This document shows, one piece after another, positions 51,932-64,000 of a DNA stretch of 64,000 bases. The notes beneath the pieces are model-generated. The model worked only from the letters and a program-made list of their open reading frames with translations, was not told the origin of the DNA and searched no databases. Source of the DNA: Sapria himalayana (Eukaryota > Streptophyta > Magnoliopsida > Malpighiales > Rafflesiaceae); the NCBI GenBank assembly GCA_029783825.1, contig JAREIK010002459.1:222832-286831 (forward strand), in the 5' to 3' direction. Numbering within the stretch: the stretch's first letter is position 1; each line of letters starts with the position of its first letter. The position numbers and the translations under genes are program-made.

Positions 51932-54900
51932 GACAGATAAATAAATTGATAGATAGACATAATGTTAAACAAATAGTTAGACAAATTATTAGATAGATAT
52001 ATAGATAGATGAATACATAGATAGATAAATAGATTTATAGATATATAGATTAATAGATTGACTTATACATAGACAAATAGATAGACAGATATATAGAAAG
52101 ATATATAGATATATGAATAGATAGACATACAGATAGATAGATAGTTAGATAGATATATAGATTGAAAGATAGATTGACAGATAGGTAAATTGATAAATAG
52201 ATAGATAAATAGATAGACAGATAGACACACATATAGGCAAACATATAGCCAGACATATAGAAAGACAGATAGTCAGATATATAAATAAATTGAAAGTCAA
52301 GTAGAATGAAAAATATATTAACATATAGATAGACACACAGATAGATAGACAAATATACAGACAGATAGACAGATATATAGATAGATAGACATATTGATTA
52401 TAATTATATACATAGTTAGATAGATAAATAGATAAACATATAGATAGATAGATAGATATAATAATAGATATAGAAATATATAGATCGATAGACAGAAAAA
52501 AAGGCAAATAGATCGACAAATACAAATCTAGACACATGGACAAATAGATAAATAGATAGATAGATTAACAGACAGATAGATATATTGGTATATTGTTAGA
52601 CAAATAGATAGATATATAGATAGAATTATAAATAGATTGATAGATAGATAGATGAACAATTAGATAGATAGATTGATAGACAAATAGATAGACAAATAGA
52701 TATAAAAATAGATACTCAAATAGAAAGATAGACATATAGAGAGATAGATAGAAAGATATATAGACAAATTGTTGGAGAATTAAATAGACAGATAGATAAA
52801 TAAATAGATAGGTAGATAGTTAGATAGAAAGATAGGCATCTTGATAGACAAATAGATAGACAGAGAGATATACAAATAGAATAATAGATAGATAGATAAC
52901 TAGATAAATATATAAATAGATATATATACAGATAGATACACATAAAGACAGATAGATAGACAGACCGACAGATAGATAGATAGATAGTCAAAGTGATAGA
53001 CAAATAGATAGATAGATAGATAGTCAAACTGATAGACAAATAGATAGATTGATTCATAGAAATATTTTTAGATTCATAGAAAATTGATAGACATATAGAT
53101 AGACAAACAGATGGATAGAAAAATAAATTGATTGATAGAAGATTGATGGATAGACATACAAATAGATAGAAAGATAGATAGATAGATTTATAGAAGATTG
53201 ATTGATTGACAGATAGATTGTGAGATAAATAGACTAATAGAAAGATAGATAGATAAATATATAGATAAATAGATAGATAGATAGATATACAAATAGACAG
53301 ATAAATAGATAAAAAATATATAAATAGATAAATATATAGAAAGAAAGAAAGATAGATAGATAAAAATACATATAGGAAGATAGATAGAGAAATAGATAGA
53401 CATATATATAGATAGATAGATATATATACAAATATATAGATATATAGATCAATAGATAAATTAATAGATAAATTGATAGTTATATAATTAGAAAGATAGA
53501 TAGATAGAAAGATAGATAAACACATAGATAGTAAGAGATATAAATAGATAGATATACATATAGATAGATAGATAGACATATAGTTAGAAATATATATAGA
53601 CAGATAGATAGATTGTTAGATAGATTGATAGAGAGATAGATAGGTAGATAAATAGATACATAGATAAACATGCAGAAAGACAAATATATAGACAGATTGA
53701 TATACATATAAATAAATAGACTAAGATATATATATATATATATTAAGATAAATAAACAGATAGAATGATAGATAGATAGATAGAAGGATAGATAGATAGA
53801 TAGACACATAGAAAGACATAAAATAGGCATATAGATAGATAGAGAGTTAGATAGATAGATATATAGATATATAGAAAAATAGATAGACAGATAGATATAC
53901 AAATAGATATATTTTTAGATAGAAAGATAGATATACTAATAGATAGACAAATAAATAGATAAATAGATAGAGAAAAATAAATAGATGTATATATATATAT
54001 ACACACACACACAAAGATAGACAATTAGATAGAGAGTTAGATAGAAAGATAATAAGGCAAATAATTATATAGATATATAGGCAAATAGCTAGACAGATAG
54101 ATAAAAAGATAGACAGATAGTAGACAAATAAATCGACAGACAAATAAACAGTTAGATAGATATATAGAAAGATTAATTAAAAGATACAGATAGATAGAAA
54201 TATAGATAGATACAAAGGTTGACAGACTAATAGATAGATAGATAGATAGACTGACAAACAGATAGATATACAGATAGATAGACAGAAAGACTGATAGATA
54301 GATAGATAGATAGACAGACATACAGAAAGATAGATAGATAGACATATTGATAGATAAAGAGATAGATACATAGAAAAATAAATAAACATATAGGTAGATA
54401 GACATATAGATATGCAAATATATTGACAAATAGATAAATAGATACATAGTCAATTATATACATAGATAGATAAACAGATAGATAAACAAATAGATATACT
54501 TTTATATAGAAAGATAGATATACTAATAGATATACAAATAGATATATATATATATATATACACATACATATCGATAGATAGATAGACAAAAATAAATAAA
54601 TAAATAAATAAATAAATATATATATATATATAGCTAGATTGACAGATAGATACATAGAAAGATAGATGTATAGATAGGACAAATAGATAGATATAAATTT
54701 TTATTTAAAGATAGATTGAAAAATTTATTTATAGAGAGACAAATAGATAGATAAATGGATAGATAGATAAATAGAAAGATAGATCGATCGAAAAATAGAT
54801 ATACATCATTTAGAGAGATAGATATATAGATAGACAAATAGATATCCACATACATAGATAGATATAAAAATAGATAGATAAATAGGCAGATAGATATATA

Positions 54901-57900
54901 GATAGACAAATTTATAGATATATTTATAACAAGATTCATAGATAGATAGATTGAAAGATATATAGACAGATAGATAGATAGATAGATAGATTGATAGGTA
55001 GATTCACAAATAGATAAACTAATAGATAGACAGATAGACACACACACACACACACAGATAAATAGATTGATAGATATATAGATAGATTGTAAAAAACATA
55101 ATTAGTAGACAAATAAATAGATAGCAAGAAAGATAGATAATTAGATAGATAAATAGATAGATAGATAGATATAAATATAGATAGTCAAATAGATAGATAT
55201 ATATATATAAATGGCAAATAGATATGAAAATTGATAAACATATAGATAGACAGAATTAAAGAGATAAAGAAAGAAAGATAGATAGACAAATCGATAGACA
55301 ATTAGATAGACAGACACACATATAGAGAAATAGACACTAAATCAATCAGTTATGTAGGCAAAAAGTCCCGTAGGAAATGTATATAGATATATTGATATAC
55401 ATATACATAGACAAATAGATAAATTATATATCAAAATATAGAAAAATAAATAGACTGATAGATAGATAGATAGACAAATACAAATATATATTTAAATATA
55501 TATTTCTATTAAGACAGATAGATAGATATTTAGACAGATAGATAGACAAAATGGTAGATAGATATTTAGACAGATAGATACACAAAAAGATAGATAAATA
55601 CTTAAATAGAATGATAATTAGATAGATTGATAGATATAATAATAAATAATATATATATATATATATATACATAGAAAGATAGACAAATAGATAGACAGTT
55701 AGATAGAAATATAGTAAGATAAGTAATTATATAGATAGATAGACAAATAAATAGATAGATAGAAATATAGACAAATAGTAGACAAGTAGATTGATAGACA
55801 AATAGACAGATAGATAGATAAATAGATTAATAAAAAGATATATAGACAGATAGAAAAAAAGAAGAAAGATAGATATACATATTCTAAACAAGTATACCGA
55901 CAACTAGATAGATAGATAGATAGACAGATAGTTTGATTGATTGACAGATAGATAGACAAACAGATAGATAGACAGATAGATAGATTGATTGATAGACATG
56001 TAGATAGACAGACAGATAGAAAGGAAGAAAGACTGATACATAGATATATAGACAAACATACAGAGAAACAGATATATAGACATATTGATAGATAAAGAGA
56101 AGATAGATAGAAACATAAATAGACATATAGGTAGATAAGAAGATAGACATGCAAATATATGACACATAGATAAACAGATACATAGACAAATATATAGATA
56201 GATAGATAGATAGAGAGATAGATAAATAAATAAATATATATAAAGATAATAGATATAAAGATATATAGATAGATAAATAAATAGGCAGACAATTAGATAT
56301 AGAAATAGAAATATAGATAGATAGTTAGACAGATAGATAGACATAAATATAGATAGATTGATAGATAGATTAATAGAGATATTGAAAGATAGATTGATAG
56401 AAAATTATTATACATAATGATAGATAGATTAAAAGATAGATAGATAGATAAATAGACAAATATATAGAAAGATAGATAAACATATAGAATGATAGATACA
56501 CATATAGATAGACAGACAAATAGATAGATAAATAGACTAATAGATAGATAGACAGATAGATAGATAGATTCATTTACAGAAAGATAAATAGATAGATAGA
56601 CAGTTAAAGAGATAGATAGAATGATAGATATATAGAAAGATAGAATAAAAGATAGCCTGATGGATAGATATTTATAAAGATAGTAGATATATAGATAGAT
56701 TGATAGATAAAAAAATAGATAGATAAATAGATAGATAAATAGATAGAGAGATAGATATATAGATAGACAAATAGATATACATATACATAAATACATAGAT
56801 AAATAGATAGATACGGAAATAGATATACCTATAGATAGACAAATAGATAGACAAATAGATAGAGAAATAGAAAGAAAGATATATAGACATATAGATAGAC
56901 AGATAGATAGACAAATAGATAGAAAAATTGATAGACTGATAGATAGAAAAATAAATTGACAAATAAATAGACAGACATATAGATAGAAGGATAGATAGAA
57001 AGATTGACAAATAAATAAATATACATATAGATAGAGAGATTGATAGATAGAGATTAACATAGATAAATAGATAGATACATAGATAGATAGATCTATTGAT
57101 TGAAATATAGAAAGATAGACAGATAAATAGACATATAGATTTACAAAAGATAGACAAATAAATAGATAGATAGATATAAAGATAGATAGATAGATAAACA
57201 TATAGATAGATAGACATATATATAGAAATACACATAGCTAGATAGATAAATATATAAATATATAGATTGATAGATAGAAAGACAAACAAATAAATAGATT
57301 GATATATAGATAGATAGACAAACATATTGATCAACATATAGAAAGATAGATATATATACAAATAGATAGAGAAATAGTAAGATATATAGATATATAGATA
57401 GATAGATACATACGTACATAGATAGATAGACAGATAGATAGATAGACAGATAGATAGACAGACATATGGATAGACATATAGACATATAATTAGATTGAAA
57501 GAGAGATAGATAGACAAATAGATAGATAGATACATAAACAAATATATATATATATATATAGACAGATAGACTAACATATAGACATATAGATAAATAGATA
57601 GATAGATAGATAGACATACAGATAGACAGACAAATATTCAAATAGATAGAAAGATAATTAGATAGATATATAGATATACAGATAGACAGATAGACAAACA
57701 TATAGACAGATAAATATAGTTACATATAGATAGACATATAAATAGATATATAAACCGACAAATAGATAGACAGATAGATAGACATATAGACATATCGATA
57801 CATAAATAGATAGACAAGCATATACACATACAAATATACAGATAGATAGACAAATAGATAGAAAGGTTGATAGATAGATAAATAGATAGATAAATAGATA

Positions 57901-60550
57901 GATAGATTGAAAGAAAGAAAGAAAGATAAATAGATAGATAGACTAGATAGATAGCTAGACAAATAGATATAAAAATATATAAATAGATTGATAGATAGAG
58001 TGATAGAGAGGATAAAAGATAAATTGATAAATAGATAGATAGATTGTTTGATAAACAGGGTGAAATACAAATTGATAGAAAGATAGATAGATTGATTGAT
58101 AGAAAGATAGATAAATAGATAGATAAACTATTAGACAAATATATAGATAGATAGATCAACAAATAGATAGATTAAATAGACAGATACATAGAATGTAAGA
58201 TAGATAATATTGATAGATAGATAAATAGTCAGATAGATTGATTCATTGATAGAGAGACTGGTAGATAAATATATAGATTGATAGATGGGTAGATAAATAG
58301 ATAGAAATATATAGATCGAAAGATAGATTAACAAATAGATATACACATATATAGACAGCTAGATAGGTAGATATATAGATAGATATATAGATAGATAGAT
58401 ATATAAGCAATTACAAAGACAGATAGATTGATACATAGATATAAAGACAAATATACTGACAACTTGAAAGGAAAATAGATAAATAGATACATAAATAGAT
58501 GGATAGATAGACAGATAGATAGATAGACAAAATGATAGATAGAAAGTTAGATAGATAGAGAGTTAGATCGACAGATCGATATAAAGATAGACAGATAAAT
58601 AAATAGATAGATAGGTAGATAGTCAAAAAATAAACAAAAAGAATGTCAAATATATAAAAAGATAGATAGATATATAAAAAGAAAGATAGATAAATAGACA
58701 GACAGATATATAGACATAAATCAAACATATAGACATATAGATAGATAGATAAATAAATAGATAGACATATAGATAAAAAGACATATATATCGATAATATA
58801 TAGACAAATAAATAGATATATAGATAGAAAAATAGATAGACAGATGTATAGACAAATAATTAGAAAGATAGATATAAAGATAGATAGACATATAGATAAA
58901 AAGTTAGATAGATAGACATATAGATAGATAGATATATAGATAGAGATATAAACAGATAGATATAAAAATAGATTGATAGACAAATAGATAGATAGATACA
59001 TAGACAAATATATAAATAGATACACAAACAGGTTGATTGACAAACAAACATATAGTTTGATAGATAGAAAGTCAAATAGATAGATAGACAGATAACTAGA
59101 TAGATAGATATATAGGTAGACAGACATATAGCAACATAGATATGGAGTCATATAGACAGACAACGATATAGATAGATAGACTCAATAATAAAAAAATTGA
59201 TAGACAAATTTATAGACAGGTTGTTAGATAGATTGATATATAGAAAGATATAAAGATTAGTATATAGATTTATAGATATATTGATAGATAGATAGATAGG
59301 TAGATAAACAGATAGATAGACAGATAGATAGATAGATAGACAGATAGATAGATATATAGTGACATAGATATACAGATAGATAAATAAATAGATAAATAAG
59401 TAGATTACTAGATCCATTTATATATAGTTTTTTAGACAGATTGAAAAATAGAATGATAAATAAATTGATAGATAGATGATAGATAGATTGAAAGTTAGAT
59501 AGATAGACAAATAGACATACAGATATACATAAAAATATTTAGATAGATAGAAAGATAATTATATAGATAGATAGATAAATAGATAGATAGAAAGAAAAAA
59601 AGAAAGAAAGATAAGATATATATATATATAGACATATAAATAGATATATAAACAGACAAATAGATAGGCAAAAAATTGACATATAGACAGATAGATACAA
59701 AAAGAGATAGTTAGATAGATATGCATACAAATATATAGATTGATAGACATATAGATAGAAAGGTAGATAGATAAATAGATATATAGATTAAAAGAGAGAT
59801 CGATAGATAGATTGACAGACAGATAGATAGACTAGATAGATAACTAGACAAATAGATAGATAAATATATAAACAAATTAATAAACATATCGGTATATAGA
59901 TTGATATATTGATTCATAAAGACGTTGAAAGATTGTTTGATAGATATATAGATAGATAGATAGATTATAAGAAAGATAGATAAATACATAGATAGAACGT
60001 GTATTTGACAATATATAGATTAACAAATAGATAGACATATATAATAGATAGATACATAAATGAAAGATAAATAATATAGAGAGACAAATAGAGATACTAA
60101 TATCTAGACACATAGATAGATAGATAGACAGACATATAGATACACATATAGATTGACAAATAAATAGATAAATAGATAGATAAATAGATAGACAAATAGA
60201 TAGACAAATAGATAGACATATAGATACATAGATATATCAATAGCCAGATAGATAGATAGACAGATAGATAAATAAATATATAGATAAATAAAAAGATAGA
60301 CAAATTGATACATAAATATATAGACAGATATATAGATAAATTTATGGACAAATAGATAAATAGATACATAAATTGATAAATAGATATATAGACAAATCGA
60401 TAGATAAAAAGATAAAAAGATAGAAAGATAGATAGAAAGTTAGATAGACATATTGATAGAAAGACAGACAAATAAATAATAGATAGATAGATAGTCAGAA
60501 AGTTAAGCAGAAAGATAGACAGATATATAGAAAGAAAGATAGATAGATAA

Positions 60551-60587
<37 letters not shown>

Positions 60588-62181
60588 CAAATAGATATAT
60601 AGATAGATAGACATATAAACAAAAGATAAACATATAGATAGATAGATAAATAAATAGATAAATATACATATAGAAAAAAAGACATGTAGATAAAAAGATA
60701 TATTGACAAATAGATTGATAGATAGATAGATATAAAAATAGATAGATAGATAGACAAATATATATACATATATATACACAAATAATTAGAAAGATAGATT
60801 CACAGATAAATACATAGTTAGATAGATAGATAGATAGATATACAAATAGATATATAAACAAATAGATAGAAAAATAGATAGATAGATGGATAGATAGATA
60901 GATAGATCCATAGACAAATAGATAGACATATACACAAATATAATGATTAAAAAATATACATATAGTTTTATAGACAGTAGTCAGTTAGATAGACAGATAT
61001 ATAGATAGATAGATAAAGAGATCGATAAATAGATAAATAGATATATAAATAGACAAACATATAGCCACATAAATATGCGGACATATAGATAGACAGACAG
61101 ACAGATAGATAGATAGACAGACCTACTAATAGACATACATACAGATAGATAGATAGACAAATAGATATATAGTTTGAATGATACAAAAATAGATTGATTG
61201 ATAGACAAATTTATATACAGATTTTTAGATAGATAGATTAGTAGATAGATAGATAGATTGATTGATTAGACAGATATATAGACAGATAGATAGACAGACA
61301 TAGATAGATAGATAGAATGATAGACAGGTAGACAGATAGATAGACATACATATAGATAGATAGATAAATAAATAGATAGATAGTAGATAAACAAATTACT
61401 AGAAACATTTATATATTAATTTAAGATAGATTAATAAATATAATGATATATAGATTGATAGATAGATGATAGAAAGATTGAGAGATAGATAGATAGATGA
61501 TTGATACATAGATAGAAAATAGACATAATGATAGATTGATTAATATATAGAATGATATTTAGACAATTTATTAGATAGATAGATAAATAGTTAGAAAGAG
61601 AGACATAGAGACAAATTGAAAGATAGATAGGTATGTAGATAGATAGAAAAATTGATAGATAGAAAGACATGCAGATAGACAAAAATAGATAGAAACACAT
61701 ATATACAGATATATAAATAGAAATATAAACATAAAGATAGATATAAAGAAAGATATATAAATAGATAGATAAATAGATATATAGATAGATAGATAGTCAA
61801 ATAGAAAGATATAATGAATGATAAATAGGTAGATAGATAGATTAATATATATGCATACATATAGATAGATATAGATAGATTGATTGATTTATAGATAGAA
61901 AATAGATAGACCGAAAGATAGATAGACATATCGATAGACATATTGATATTAAGTTAGATAGTTAAATCGATAGATTGGCAGATAGATAGAAAAATAAAAA
62001 GACAAATTGATAGAAAGATCGATATAGAGATAGATAGAGAGATAGATAGATAGAAAGATATATTGACAGATTGATGGTCAAATAGATAGATAGATATATA
62101 TATATATATATAGACAAATTTCTAGATAGAAAGATAGACAGATAAATAAACACATAGATAAAAAGATAGATAAATAGTTAG

Positions 62182-62224
<43 letters not shown>

Positions 62225-62467
62225 CCGATAGACATATAAATAGACAAATAGATAGATAGAAAGATAGATATATATACATACAAACAAATAGACAAACTGA
62301 TAGATAGATAGACAAATAGATTGAGAGAGAGAGAGATTGATAGACAAATAGATAAATAGAAAGATTGATTGATAGATTGATAGACATATAGATAGAAAGA
62401 TAGACAAATAGATAGATAGATTCATAGACTGATAAATAGATAGATAGATAGACATGTAGATAAATAG

Positions 62468-62471
<4 letters not shown>

Positions 62472-62520
<49 letters not shown>
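62472..62520. repeat. (AT)n tract in GATA block 3
   Basis: About 49 bp of uninterrupted AT. Confidence 0.95.
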
Positions 62521-62523
<3 letters not shown>

Positions 62524-62750
62524 AGATATATATAGGTAGATATATATATATATAGACAGATAGATAGATAATTAGATAGAAAGATAGATAGATAGATAGA
62601 CCAATAGACATATATATAGACAAACAGATAGATAGAAATCTAGATAGATAGACAGACAGATAGATATATAAATAGATAGATAGACAAATAGATTGATAGA
62701 GAGAGATATTGACAGACAGATAGATAGATAGATAAAAAGATTGATTGATT

Positions 62751-62830
62751 GACATATAGATAGAAAGATAGACATATAGATAGAAATATAGACATATAGA
62801 TAGAAAGATAGACTTATAGATAGATAGATA
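62751..62830 (+). repeat. 20-bp higher-order unit in the GATA array
   Basis: GACATATAGATAGAAAGATA is repeated four times head to tail with one to a few changes per unit. Confidence 0.85.
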
Positions 62831-62961
62831 CATAGATAGATAGATAGATAGATAGACTGACATATAGATAGATAGATATATAGACATATAGATAGATAAA
62901 CCAATACATATATAGATATATAGAGAAATAGATACATAGATAGGTAGATAGATAGATAGAT

Positions 62962-62998
<37 letters not shown>

Positions 62999-64000
62999 AT
63001 TAGATAGATATATAGATAGATAGATAGAGAAACAAATAGATAAAAAATAGATAGAAAATTAGATATACAGATATATAGGCCAAATAGATACACAGACAAA
63101 TAGTAAAATAAATTGATATATAAATAGATAGGTAAATAAATAATATATAGATTGAAGATTGTTAGACAAATAAAAAAATATACCAATAGACACATAAATA
63201 GACAAATAGAGAGATCGATAGACAGACAGATAGATTCTTTGAAAGATAGACTATAGAGAGACAGACATATAGACAGAAAAATAGGATGACAAAGAGATGG
63301 ATAGATAGATATATAGTATAGACAGACCTACAGATAGAAAGATAGATAGATAGATGATAGGCCGATAGATAAATAAATAGATAGATAGATTAATATAAAA
63401 ATAAATAGACATAGACATGCAGATAGACAAAAAATAGACATACAGATATATAGAAAAATAGGCAAACAAATAGATGAACATATAAAAGATAGGTAGAAAG
63501 ATACACAAATATATAGAGATATAAATAGAAAGATAGATAGACAGATCGATCGATAAATAGATTGATAGAAAAATAGACAGACATATAGTGAGACAAATAG
63601 TTAGATATATAGATATATAGATTAATATATAGATATATAGATAGATAGACAGATTGATAAACATATAGATAGATATATAGATATATAGATTGATACATAG
63701 ATTTATAAATAGATTGATAGATAAATTAATATATACATAGATAAATAGATTAAGAGCTATATAGATAAATAGATATACAGATAGATAGACAAATTGATAG
63801 ATATATAGATAATGAGATATACAGATAGATAGACAAAAATATACACCATTTTTTATAGATTTATAAATAAATATTTAGAAATATCGATATATAGATAGTT
63901 AGACAAAAAATTGACCACAAACTAAATAGAAATATATAAAATAAATAGATATATAGACAGATACATATATAGATAGATAGATATATTGAAAGTTAAAAAA

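Larger units (their letters stand above)
46217..64000 (+). repeat. Degenerate GATA array, block 3, continues beyond window
   Basis: About 17.8 kb of imperfect GATA repeats with the same polarity as blocks 1 and 2, starting at the CACTA terminus and running off the window. GACA, GATT, AAAT and ATAT variants are interspersed. It contains a 70-bp LINE copy (51,862-51,931) and two short off-pattern stretches, about 49,715-49,755 and 55,333-55,383. No gene is present; the long minus-strand frames are repeat translations. Confidence 0.97.

Overview
The window is nuclear DNA of a flowering plant and looks heterochromatic. Evidence: a plant-type L1 LINE (ORF1 with a retrotransposon-specific N-terminal domain and CCHC knuckle; ORF2 with endonuclease, reverse transcriptase and a C-terminal RNase H), CACTA transposons ending in CACTACAAGAAA, a decayed Ty1/copia RNase H, and a captured exon of the plant nucleolar protein UTP6. 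The species cannot be named from this. No intact host gene, tRNA or rRNA gene was found. The DNA is very AT-rich.

Layout. 1-6,772: CACTA-family copy A, whose left end lies outside the window; it contains a dead copia 3' end (2,406-2,840), a 373-bp tandem duplication and a palindromic minisatellite. 6,773-10,748: GATA array block 1. 10,749-18,118: full-length but dead LINE with a 16-bp target-site duplication made of GATA-array sequence. 18,119-27,960: GATA block 2. 27,961-46,216: CACTA-family DNA, best read as one left-truncated element (27,961-34,644 plus 43,196-46,216) into which a second member, copy B (34,645-43,195, opposite orientation), has inserted. The outer element carries a 459-bp TIR element, a 20-bp minisatellite, the UTP6 exon, a perfect 51-bp hairpin and a coiled-coil remnant near its right end. 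46,217-64,000: GATA block 3, running off the window and containing a 70-bp 5'-truncated LINE copy with its own 14-bp target-site duplication.

Interpretation. The three GATA blocks total about 31.6 kb and all have GATA on the + strand. This fits a single large degenerate microsatellite array split by later insertions. The array acts as a sink for transposons. Its minus strand has almost no stop codons because TCTA repeated reads Ser-Ile-Tyr-Leu, so the many long open frames there are artefacts.

The most notable items are: the size and shared polarity of the GATA array with LINE insertions of two very different sizes in it; the UTP6 exon inside a CACTA-family element; the perfect 51-bp foldback; two CACTA right termini that abut GATA arrays directly; and the LINE's stop codons, most of which fit single C-to-T or G-to-A changes.
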